Positions 16,501 to 23,757 of a stretch of 64,000 nucleotides of DNA are shown piece by piece (position 1 is the stretch's first letter; each line of letters begins with the position of its first letter). This DNA comes from an uncultured Muribaculaceae bacterium (GTDB lineage: Bacteria > Bacteroidota > Bacteroidia > Bacteroidales > Muribaculaceae), in contig CAJTMM010000010.1 of NCBI GenBank assembly GCA_910577465.1, positions 4,518-68,517 on the forward strand, read 5' to 3'. A program made the position numbers and the translations under genes. The notes below the pieces were generated by a model. It had not been told where the DNA came from. It did no database searches and worked only from the letters and a program-made list of their open reading frames with translations.

Positions 16501-16532
16501 TGCCGTAGGTCGCAATTCTGTGACCTACGGCA
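16501..16532. terminator. Bidirectional terminator-like hairpin
   Basis: The arms are 16501-16511 and 16522-16532 (11 perfect pairs), extended inward by three more pairs (one G-U). It lies between the recombinase stop (16492) and the convergent outer membrane barrel gene (stop 16575). There is no long T-run on either side, so termination strength is uncertain. A recombination site is the alternative. Confidence 0.5.
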
Positions 16533-16574
16533 GATTAATAACGGTATTCAGGTATGGTTAGATGGTATGGCGTG

Positions 16575-18659
16575 TTATTTCAGGATGCCGGAGTTGACTG
16601 CTGACTGCCGGGAGGCTTCGTCGCCGCGTTTGATTTTCTTGCCGAAGCCAAAAGTATAGGTTACGGCTAACCGTGCCAAGGCATGGTCATTGATTGAGTA
16701 TGTCTGTTGAATTTTATCGTAGTATCTGCTGTGCATGATGCTTTTGTCGCTGCGCCAGTGCCAACGGAAGAAATCTGCGACAAAAAGTTGTAGATTCCAT
16801 GTGGAATTAGACCATCCTGCCTGTAGGCTGTAATAAGCTCGGGTTTTCATCCAGGTGCTTACCATGCAGCCGTCGGGATAACCCTGCGGTGAATAGTAGA
16901 CACCGGATAAAGACCAATTGCCAAGGTAATAATTTGCCTGAATGGCATAAGACAGATGAGTTTTATTAAGATTATACGGATTGCCATTGTGAACCGAGCG
17001 CCCTGAAAGTTGCGCTGTCAGTTGGAGTTTCCGGTCAAAAAAACGTGCGGAGCCATACACTCCGTAACTCCATTGCGAATAGGATCCTCCCGGTTGCTTT
17101 ATTGTACGCAGTATTCCGGTAGCGGTGGGTTGATAGTCGTAGACATAACGGTGGTCTACAATCCATGTGGAGGCATAGGCTGATAGACTAAATCTGTTGT
17201 CGGGGATAAAAGAGTAGTTGATTCCTGCATCGTAACTTCCATAGGAGACAAGATCGGGATTGCCGGTGTAACTCATCAATGGATTGCTTTGTATGACGGC
17301 AGATGAACGGTAGCTTGAGGAGGGTATGGACTTCATGTGATGAAATTCAGTACGGACAGAATGCCGGTCGTTGGGCGAATATTGCAGAGAGAAGTCAATC
17401 CACGGTGCTGCCGAGTTCTCCTTATCGTCGAGGTATTCCTGTCTGTCCCAATGATAACCGAAGCCAACCATGCCATAGACTTTGCCTTTAGAGAGACTGT
17501 ACTGCACACCGGGACCGATGCGATATGTGTGAGCGTTGTCGCTTGTGTTTGCCGTGCCGGAATAGGTAGTGCGGTTTGTTGTGATGATTGTCTGGAGCAT
17601 TGTATTGAGATTGCCCCATTTGCCGAAGGAATGGGCATAGGTCAAATCGGCTTTGAATTGATGTGAATGATCCTTCGCGGCGTTGTAGTATTCATCATTG
17701 TTTTCCTCAAAATAGGTGCTATTGGTCTTTGTATGGGAGTAAGAGTATGCCGGTGAGAAAGTTACGGTGTTATTGTCGTTGAGTATGAAATTCCAATAGC
17801 CGTTGTAGGAAAGCGAATTGACCCGATTGGTAGATAGGCTTGTGTAGTCGGCGCGTGCCGCCACCTCAGGAATATATGAGACATTGCCGGATGTATTGTC
17901 GACCGGTGAATGATTGAAATCGGCGCCCACTACATTCTGTATGGTTATCTTGTCTGATGAATATAAGGCTTTGAAGGTAGGCCAATAGGTCCTGTCGTGC
18001 CGTTTGGCGGACTTCTGAATTGAATTGCGTTCGAAAATCCTCATGGTACCGTCGGATTGCGGAATACGGAAGGTCTCATAAGTGTCAGCGCCTGTATGTC
18101 CACGGTTGACATAGAGCGCACCACCTGCGATATCAAATGTCATCCGTTTGTATTGTAGCTTTCCGAAAAGACTGATTTGTCCGGCATTTGCCGTATTCTC
18201 CAGTCCGTAAATCTTGACATAGCCGCCATATTCGTATTTCTGCATGATGAAATTCACTACATGTGCCTTTCCAAGAAAGCGAGGGTCGGCAGGAAAATCA
18301 TAGTACTCGATTTTTTTGACATCCTGCATGCGCATTCCTTCCAAGTCGTTTTTCGATGCGGGAAGAAAATCGATGAATACATCAATGCTCTTACCGGTCA
18401 AATCGGTAATTTCGTTGTCAGGAGAAACCCGAAGTTGAGGTATTGCCATGCGATTGAGCAAATCCGAGGCGGTCTGTGCCGAATTCTTTTGCTTAGCAGT
18501 GGGTATATATGTCGATACTTCCGCTCCGAGCCGTTGGTTACGGGCTTCGACTACTACCTCATTGAGTTCCTGTGTTTTGATAGTGTCCCTTGTGGTGCGC
18601 TGAGCCATTGCCACGGTAAATGAGAAGGCACATAACGCGCCTATAGCCAATCGTTTCAT
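16575..18659 (-). CDS. Outer membrane beta-barrel protein of an ECF sigma cassette
   Basis: 694 aa. A signal peptide (1-19, ends AMAQ) is followed by a plug-like region: ELNEVVVEARNQRL, LLNRMAIPQL, then SIDVFIDFLPASKNDLEGMR and VKKIEYYDFPADPRFLG. The rest is a Tyr/Trp-rich beta-barrel with a C-terminal VTYTFGFGKK strand. It belongs to the OMP_b-brl_3 type, like the gene at 7203, but has no carboxypeptidase-like domain and no SusD. It is the last gene of a minus-strand cluster with an ECF sigma factor, an anti-sigma-like protein and a secreted protein. A large hairpin (18676-18714) lies between it and the preceding gene. Confidence 0.82.
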   Translation of the reverse strand: MKRLAIGALCAFSFTVAMAQRTTRDTIKTQELNEVVVEARNQRLGAEVSTYIPTAKQKNSAQTASDLLNRMAIPQLRVSPDNEITDLTGKSIDVFIDFLPASKNDLEGMRMQDVKKIEYYDFPADPRFLGKAHVVNFIMQKYEYGGYVKIYGLENTANAGQISLFGKLQYKRMTFDIAGGALYVNRGHTGADTYETFRIPQSDGTMRIFERNSIQKSAKRHDRTYWPTFKALYSSDKITIQNVVGADFNHSPVDNTSGNVSYIPEVAARADYTSLSTNRVNSLSYNGYWNFILNDNNTVTFSPAYSYSHTKTNSTYFEENNDEYYNAAKDHSHQFKADLTYAHSFGKWGNLNTMLQTIITTNRTTYSGTANTSDNAHTYRIGPGVQYSLSKGKVYGMVGFGYHWDRQEYLDDKENSAAPWIDFSLQYSPNDRHSVRTEFHHMKSIPSSSYRSSAVIQSNPLMSYTGNPDLVSYGSYDAGINYSFIPDNRFSLSAYASTWIVDHRYVYDYQPTATGILRTIKQPGGSYSQWSYGVYGSARFFDRKLQLTAQLSGRSVHNGNPYNLNKTHLSYAIQANYYLGNWSLSGVYYSPQGYPDGCMVSTWMKTRAYYSLQAGWSNSTWNLQLFVADFFRWHWRSDKSIMHSRYYDKIQQTYSINDHALARLAVTYTFGFGKKIKRGDEASRQSAVNSGILK

Positions 18660-18675
18660 GAATCGCTAATAATTA

Positions 18676-18714
18676 AACCCTCGACTACCCGGACCATCCG
18701 GGTGGTCGAGGGTT
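18676..18714 (-). terminator. Large intercistronic hairpin between secreted-protein and barrel genes
   Basis: The outer stem is 18676-18685 with 18705-18714 (10 pairs), and the inner stem is 18687-18693 with 18697-18703 (7 pairs), separated by one T/G mismatch position. No T-run follows on the minus strand. It could lower expression of the barrel gene, protect the upstream mRNA end or act as a partial terminator. Confidence 0.5.
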
Positions 18715-18733
18715 GTATGAAAAGCTGTGTTTG

Positions 18734-19582
18734 TTATTTAATACCTATCAGGCATCGGTCCAGAAGTTTATTGAGAACTGTCTCCGAGTATTTTTTGTCG
18801 GAAATCATCCCGCTCAATATTTCGCGGACTGCATCTTTGTCGGCTTCCGTCACATCAGGATAGTTTGAGGTGTCCTGTATTACTTTATACGCTTTTGATG
18901 CGAGGGCAATCCTTGTCTGAGAGTTGGCGGAAGTCATGCTCTGAAAATATGACATAAGTATATCGAACCAGGATTGTTGTGAAGCAAATACACTTGATGT
19001 GGTAGAATTAGTGCCGTTTGAGAAATTGCGAAGTACGTCGTACTGTCGTTGTAAGGCCTCTTGCTGACGATATTTTAGAGTGGTGGAGTATGTGATTACA
19101 AGTTTTCCCATAAGGGTTCCATCTTTTTCTTTGAAATTCATGCCATAGGCGTATCGGTAAATGCCATCAGGGTCCTCTGAAAGCGGAGCGAGAAACAATG
19201 AAAATATGTACTCGCAGTCAGGACTATTTAGATAGACACCGTCATTTCCGGGATTGCCAACAGTCAGTATTATATCCCTTTCGGTATTGACGGTCTTGCC
19301 CCGATTTATGCTGTATGCCATTTCGGCGTCTTTATCAAAGGCTGAAACTGCTTTTTCGAGCAGGGAGACTTTTCCGGCCGGCAGTACGAAGCGGTATACG
19401 TCGCTTTGCCCGGTCTTAATCCCTGTAGAAGGGTCTTTTTCGAGGGTGTGGCTTTCTGTAATCTGAGCTTCCGGGCATTTGATTATGGCTTCAAATGCCG
19501 ATTTAATGTTGTTTTGGGCAGCGGCTATCATAGGTATAGCGGCGAAAATAAGGCTGAGAAGCCGGGGGACTGAGGTTTTCAT
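18734..19582 (-). CDS. Secreted protein of unknown function in the ECF sigma cassette
   Basis: 282 aa. A signal peptide ends near residue 22 (IPMIAAAQ). I do not recognise the family. The mature protein has a beta-rich half (about 25-165) with acidic and aromatic patterns, then a more helical C-terminal half (170-282) with Ser/Thr/Asn-rich linkers. It has no lipobox and only two Cys in the mature part (KCPE and SPDCEY), apart from one near the C-terminus. It lies 19 bases downstream of the anti-sigma-like gene, so it is probably controlled by the same sigma factor. It may be a periplasmic partner or signal receiver for the barrel protein. Confidence 0.65.
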   Translation of the reverse strand: MKTSVPRLLSLIFAAIPMIAAAQNNIKSAFEAIIKCPEAQITESHTLEKDPSTGIKTGQSDVYRFVLPAGKVSLLEKAVSAFDKDAEMAYSINRGKTVNTERDIILTVGNPGNDGVYLNSPDCEYIFSLFLAPLSEDPDGIYRYAYGMNFKEKDGTLMGKLVITYSTTLKYRQQEALQRQYDVLRNFSNGTNSTTSSVFASQQSWFDILMSYFQSMTSANSQTRIALASKAYKVIQDTSNYPDVTEADKDAVREILSGMISDKKYSETVLNKLLDRCLIGIK

Positions 19583-19601
19583 ATCATGTGATTTTTGAGA
19601 T

Positions 19602-20300
19602 TTATTCCATTGTTACTTTTTTGATAGCGTCGTCCAATTCAGCGTTGTACGCGCCTACCGCATCAAGTATCGCTATAAGGTCGTCGTATTCCTCGATATA
19701 TGATTCAGCTATCTGCATTGCCAGGTCATTGTCGATACGCGCTTGTTGAATGCGTAGATACTCATCGATGTCGATGGTCGGCTCGACTTGTGCGGCGGTG
19801 GGGTTGGATCGGTTGATTTCCGCTTTTGCCAAATGATGGTTGGCTACCGTGGAATGTTTTCTGACGATTGTAGGCTCTTGTTCAGCTTCCTCTTTTGTTA
19901 CCTCGGTTGTCTGTGGATTCCGTGGTGAAGTCGTGGCGAAATTCAATGCCGGAGATTGCACCACCCTGGCAATTGCCGATGGTTGCTCAATGGTAAAGAC
20001 GTAATCAATTGTTCTGACTACGAGATTTGATGCGAAAAGCACTCCCAAGAAAATGGCAGCCACACGCATGACCCAACGCATTGTGGCGGGCTTACGGCGA
20101 ATGCGTGGACGGAAACTGTTCCATTCAGCTTTCATATCCCATTCCGGCTGACGGATACATGCACTGCTGAGTGCCGCGGACGCTTCGTAGATGTCGCGCA
20201 ATTCATCATCGTGCAATATCGAATCCAATTCCACGTCAGACAAAGAGGAAGGGGCATCAAGCATCTTCGCTATCAATATTTCTTTCTGTTCTTCAGTCAT
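19602..20300 (-). CDS. Single-pass anti-sigma-like membrane protein
   Basis: 232 aa. The N-terminal ~70 residues are acidic and helical (EEQKEILIAKMLDAPSSLSD) and would face the cytoplasm. One membrane helix spans about 76-96 (WVMRVAAIFLGVLFASNLVV). The ~135-residue periplasmic tail is low in hydrophobics and ends in a helical acidic stretch. Its ATG overlaps the stop of the ECF sigma gene by 4 bases (20297-20300), the usual sigma/anti-sigma arrangement. No FecR domain is visible, so it is not a classical TonB-coupled FecR; the assignment rests on position and topology. Confidence 0.72.
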   Translation of the reverse strand: MTEEQKEILIAKMLDAPSSLSDVELDSILHDDELRDIYEASAALSSACIRQPEWDMKAEWNSFRPRIRRKPATMRWVMRVAAIFLGVLFASNLVVRTIDYVFTIEQPSAIARVVQSPALNFATTSPRNPQTTEVTKEEAEQEPTIVRKHSTVANHHLAKAEINRSNPTAAQVEPTIDIDEYLRIQQARIDNDLAMQIAESYIEEYDDLIAILDAVGAYNAELDDAIKKVTME

Positions 20301-20782
20301 GATTTACCGGTTTTGAAATGGGTTCTTAATTTTTTCAGTGCCGAAACGATATTCTTGTTAACAGCTGCTACCGAGACTTCAAGATTGTGAGCCGTCTCCT
20401 TATAGCTAAGTCCTTCGGTATAGATTCTGTCGACGACATCACGTTCGCGGGGAGTAAGCAGTTTCTGTATGGCAGACATTACCTCCTCGTTGCGACCTTC
20501 GATGTCAAAATCGTCAGGAGGAGCGTCAAGCATTATCCTTTGGTGAATCTTATCACGGGTATCCAGCATGCTTATTCTGTTTAAACAGGCATTGCGGACC
20601 GATCGTATGATAAATGCCGTAGGGTTTTCAATACGAATGTTCGATTCCCAAAGCTTGAGGAACACTTCCTGAACCACATCGCGGGCATCATCCTCCTCGT
20701 GGAGCAGGCTCATTGCCAACCTCATAGAGGGTGGAAAGCATTGTGTGTAGAGAGTCTCAAACTCTGTGGTGGAATATCCCAT
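20297..20782 (-). CDS. ECF-type RNA polymerase sigma factor
   Basis: 161 aa. Region sigma-2 is at about residues 10-75 (LYTQCFPPSMRLAMSLLHEEDDARDVVQEVFLKLW), and sigma-4 is at about 105-157 (LTPRERDVVDRIYTEGLSYKETA, then VSVAAVNKNIVSALKKLR). It is a cytoplasmic alternative sigma factor expected to drive its own cluster. It overlaps the downstream anti-sigma-like gene by 4 bases. The target set probably includes the secreted protein and barrel genes at 16575-19582. Confidence 0.92.
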   Translation of the reverse strand: MGYSTTEFETLYTQCFPPSMRLAMSLLHEEDDARDVVQEVFLKLWESNIRIENPTAFIIRSVRNACLNRISMLDTRDKIHQRIMLDAPPDDFDIEGRNEEVMSAIQKLLTPRERDVVDRIYTEGLSYKETAHNLEVSVAAVNKNIVSALKKLRTHFKTGKS

Positions 20783-21089
20783 TGCGAGGTCGTTTTATAG
20801 AATAGACAGATGAGCTGTCGAAATCATTACCCCAAGATAGCAATTTTTTTGAAACAAATTTATGGTGGTACTTAAATTGATTTGCTCCGGGATTTGGTAT
20901 GTACCCATATAAGTTTGAGCAACTGAGTATGTAGGCTTGTCAAGAGGGAAATCAAATTGTAGTGTAAAATTGTAGGCTGTGGGAGGTTCTTGAGACGCAA
21001 GAGCGGTACGATGGTGGGGGCTACTCGTTTTTATTTTGGCAGCTCCTTAAACGAGGAAAGTCAAGCTTGATGCTTGACTTTCTTTTGTT
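20783..21089. other. 307-base gap between the sigma gene and tRNA-Ser
   Basis: No protein gene is supported here. A plus-strand TAAGTTTG (-7-like, 20910-20917) and a hairpin with T-rich tail at 21056-21086 could bracket a plus-strand RNA of about 165 bases, with short repeats (AAATTGTAG twice) and a small internal hairpin near 20992-21008. On the minus strand, TAAATTTG (20862-20855) could be the -7 box of the sigma gene. No -33 box at the proper distance was found for either. Confidence 0.4.
21056..21086. terminator. Hairpin next to tRNA-Ser
   Basis: The arms are 21056-21066 and 21072-21082 (11 perfect pairs) with a 5-base loop. The plus-strand tail is T-rich (CTTTTGTTT at 21082-21090), so termination is best for plus-strand transcripts. 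It also sits directly after the minus-strand tRNA-Ser and may end that transcript too. Confidence 0.6.
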
Positions 21090-21179
21090 TGGCGGAGAGG
21101 ACGAGATTCGAACTCGTGGTAGGATTGCTCCTACGTCAGTTTAGCAAACTGGTGGTTTCAGCCACTCACCCACCTCTCC
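21090..21179 (-). tRNA. tRNA-Ser (anticodon GCT)
   Basis: Read on the minus strand: acceptor arms GGAGAGG (21179-21173) and CCTCTCC (21100-21094), discriminator G, and encoded CCA (21092-21090). It has a long variable arm (GTAGGAGCAATCCTAC), the serine class II feature, and a T-loop GTTCGAATC. The anticodon loop TTGCTAA gives GCT, reading AGC/AGU. A matching promoter lies at 21211-21242. Confidence 0.95.
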
Positions 21180-21210
21180 TTTTGGCTACGCTTAGCCTTT
21201 ATTTTCGGTG

Positions 21211-21242
21211 CAAAGGTAAGGGTTTATTTTGATTCCGGCAAA
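21211..21242 (-). promoter_or_regulatory. Promoter of tRNA-Ser
   Basis: On the minus strand, TTTG at 21242-21239, a 20-base spacer and TACCTTTG at 21218-21211: exact -33 and -7 matches, about 30 bases ahead of the tRNA 5' end. Confidence 0.72.
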
Positions 21243-21340
21243 TGTTTTTGGGAATTTTAGATTAATTGTGTTGATATTTATTTTTGTTGATGGTGTATTG
21301 GTGTGACATACAGTGCGATAGCGTTAAAAGTATTGATGCG

Positions 21341-21373
21341 TTTCGGAAAAACGGGATTTTGTGAGTATTTTTG
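21341..21373 (+). promoter_or_regulatory. Promoter of mltG
   Basis: TTTC (one change from TTTG) at 21341-21344, a 21-base spacer, TATTTTTG at 21366-21373. Transcription would begin near 21379-21381, only a few bases from the ATG at 21382. This gives a nearly leaderless mRNA and excludes the in-frame GTG at 21361. Confidence 0.6.
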
Positions 21374-21381
21374 TGTCAGTT

Positions 21382-22437
21382 ATGGATAAGAAAAAATCAA
21401 AAAGCAGGAAGTCGAAGGGTGACGGATGGATAAAGCGTCACACGCTTGGATTGATAATAGGTGTCATGGCGGTTGTCGCGGCAATCGGTGTCGTTGCCGG
21501 ATTTGCGTTGCAAAGCTATGGTGGTGATACTACGTGGGTGTACATCCCGGAAGGTGCCACTGACGATGCTGTGGCGGATACTTTGCGGTCTCGGTTGGGG
21601 TCGGTAGAGGGGAATCGGGTGAAGATGCTTTGGCTCATGCAGGGCGGGAGCGCGTCCCGTGCCCATGGGGCTTATAAGGTGGAGCACGGGCAGCGGTCGG
21701 TGGTGACGGCACGTCGTCTCGCCAAGGGTATGCAGACGCCTGTGCGTGTGGCGTGGAACAATGTGCGCACTATGGGGCAGTTGGCTGAGCGTGTGACGTC
21801 GAAACTTGAGTGCAGTCCTGCGGAGTTCATAAGTGCGTGTGATGCGATATTGCCGGAACGTGGATACCGAACATCTGAATTTCCGGCGGCGTTCATGCCT
21901 GATACATACGAATTTTATTGGACGGTATCGCCCAAGGAGCTGGTTGAGCGTCTGGTGGAGTATCGCAACCGCTTCTGGAATGAGGAGCGCCGTATGGCCG
22001 CCGAACGTTTAGGGTTGTCGCCCATAGAGGTCGCTACCGTAGCTTCCATCGTGGAGGAGGAGACGGCTAAGCATGATGAATATGGTATGATAGCCCGGTT
22101 GTATCTCAACCGTCTGAAAACAAAAATGCCTTTGCAGGCCGATCCTACGGTGAAGTTTGCTTCGGGTGATTTCTCTTTACGTCGTATAACCGGTGCTCAT
22201 CTCAAGATTGAATCACCGTATAATACTTACCGTATCAAGGGGCTGCCGCCAGGTCCGATACGTGTGGCTTCGTCCAAGGCTATTGAGAGCGTGCTGTCGG
22301 CTCCGGCGCATAATTATCTATATATGTGTGCTAAGGAGGATTTCTCGGGATATCATAACTTTGCATCCGACTATCCTACCCACCAGTCCAATGCCCGGAA
22401 ATATCAGGCTGAACTGAACCGGAGGAATATCAAATAA
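21382..22437 (+). CDS. mltG: Endolytic murein transglycosylase MltG
   Basis: 351 aa from ATG 21382; an in-frame GTG at 21361 lies inside the promoter. A basic N-terminus is followed by one membrane helix (about 21-43), then the YceG/MltG domain. The catalytic region SIVEEETAKHDEYGMIARLY is followed by NRL and MPLQADPTVKF, matching the MltG active site (Glu in the VEEET motif). The C-terminus has SPYNTYRIKGLPPGPI and the final YHNFASDYPTHQ. It cuts nascent glycan strands in the periplasm and sets their length. It is convergent with the AI-2E permease gene, 3 bases away. Confidence 0.94.
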   Translation: MDKKKSKSRKSKGDGWIKRHTLGLIIGVMAVVAAIGVVAGFALQSYGGDTTWVYIPEGATDDAVADTLRSRLGSVEGNRVKMLWLMQGGSASRAHGAYKVEHGQRSVVTARRLAKGMQTPVRVAWNNVRTMGQLAERVTSKLECSPAEFISACDAILPERGYRTSEFPAAFMPDTYEFYWTVSPKELVERLVEYRNRFWNEERRMAAERLGLSPIEVATVASIVEEETAKHDEYGMIARLYLNRLKTKMPLQADPTVKFASGDFSLRRITGAHLKIESPYNTYRIKGLPPGPIRVASSKAIESVLSAPAHNYLYMCAKEDFSGYHNFASDYPTHQSNARKYQAELNRRNIK

Positions 22438-22440
22438 GGG

Positions 22441-23595
22441 TCAGGGAAGCGGAGATTTGGTGGCGCGTTCGATGTCCCGTCGTTCGCGGGCTATCTGTTT
22501 GGGCCCGTTGCCGTCGTTCTTGCTTTTGCTGATTATATAATTTTCGTAATACGACAGGATTAGCGTGGTTAGGGGGAGGGCTATGATGAGTCCTATGAGT
22601 CCGAGGAGGGTTCCCCATATAGATAGCGACAGTAGAATTATGGCGGGATTGAGTCCCATTGCCTTACCCATAATCTTGGGAGTAAGAATCAAGTCCTGTA
22701 TGGCTTGTACGATACAATACACGGCTATGCATTCCCAGAATATGGTCCAGAAGTCGCCATCGCCCCCAACGGCATAGACCAAACATAATATGGTGGTGGG
22801 TATGATGGATATGAGCTGAAGATAAGGTACCATGTTGAGCAGCCCTATGAAAAGACCAAGTACAATTGCCATAGGTATGCCTACGATGGAGAATCCGATG
22901 GCAAACAGGATGCCTACGATGGAAGCCACGAGAGCCTGTCCGCGGAAGTAGTGGTTCATGCTGTGTTTCACGTCATTTGCCACTCTGAATACCGTGTGGC
23001 GGTATTTGGGTGGTACCAAGCTTCGGAATCCACGGTTGAGACGTTCGTAATCAATCATTATGAACACTACATACAGCACCACGATAAACCAATTGAATAT
23101 GCCCATGATTACGGCGAAACTGCCTGTGATTATGGACCAGGATGCTTTGAGGGTGTCTTCTATCACGGTCATCCATTCCTGACGTGTGAGCATGTTGGAC
23201 AGTTCGTTGAAGTCAACGTTGCGACGCAGGAACCGATGTATGTCCTCGGGTAAAAAATTGACTGAACCTTCCGATACGGCATAGTTACGCATCACCACAG
23301 CCATCTGTTGCATCTCGTCGACTACCATAGGTATGATAAAGTAGCCTATAGCGGCAAGGAAGAACATGGCTTCGAACAGTGTGACGAATATGGCTATGAC
23401 ACGTCCGCGAAGGTTGAGCAGGCGACGATTGAATTGAACAAAGGGCTCGAAAATGTATGCAATGAGACATGCGACAAAGAATGGCAGCAATACCCCTTTG
23501 AGTACATCGACAAGCCACAGTGCTCCACCTATAAGTACTACGGTGATGACCAGGCGTACCACCCGGTCCAAGGTATATGGTTGACGTTCTGACAT
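22441..23595 (-). CDS. AI-2E family (PerM-like) membrane permease
   Basis: 384 aa, a polytopic inner membrane protein with about 7-8 helices. The N-terminal pair (residues 12-50, LVITVVLIGGALWLV and LLPFFVACLIAYIFEPFV) and the C-terminal GKAMGLNPAIILLSLSIWG / GLIGLIIALPLT block are typical of the AI-2E transporter / PerM family. The central region 90-165 is soluble and amphipathic. Members have been linked to export of small molecules or Na+/H+ exchange; the substrate here is unknown. It stands alone, divergent from the MFS gene. Confidence 0.9.
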   Translation of the reverse strand: MSERQPYTLDRVVRLVITVVLIGGALWLVDVLKGVLLPFFVACLIAYIFEPFVQFNRRLLNLRGRVIAIFVTLFEAMFFLAAIGYFIIPMVVDEMQQMAVVMRNYAVSEGSVNFLPEDIHRFLRRNVDFNELSNMLTRQEWMTVIEDTLKASWSIITGSFAVIMGIFNWFIVVLYVVFIMIDYERLNRGFRSLVPPKYRHTVFRVANDVKHSMNHYFRGQALVASIVGILFAIGFSIVGIPMAIVLGLFIGLLNMVPYLQLISIIPTTILCLVYAVGGDGDFWTIFWECIAVYCIVQAIQDLILTPKIMGKAMGLNPAIILLSLSIWGTLLGLIGLIIALPLTTLILSYYENYIISKSKNDGNGPKQIARERRDIERATKSPLP

Positions 23596-23667
23596 GATAA
23601 TAGTTCGATTGGTGTATATTTATGTCACGAAATTAAGAAATATATCATGAATTATCTCAAATTTGCG

Positions 23668-23675
23668 TAATTTTG
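23668..23675 (+). promoter_or_regulatory. -7 box upstream of the MFS gene
   Basis: TAATTTTG matches TAnnTTTG and lies 82 bases before the ATG at 23758. No clear -33 box is seen. The divergent gap 23596-23757 holds no gene. Confidence 0.42.
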
Positions 23676-23757
23676 TTGGCAATTGGCACTTAAAGCAATG
23701 CGGATGTCATGAGTATTCAATAATCATAATAATAAATCATTATCATTTTACGTCACA

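Noticed and set aside
21053..21062. GAGGAAAGTC, like the conserved start of RNase P RNA
   Set aside because: The following bases form a simple terminator hairpin, and none of the other conserved RNase P elements are present.
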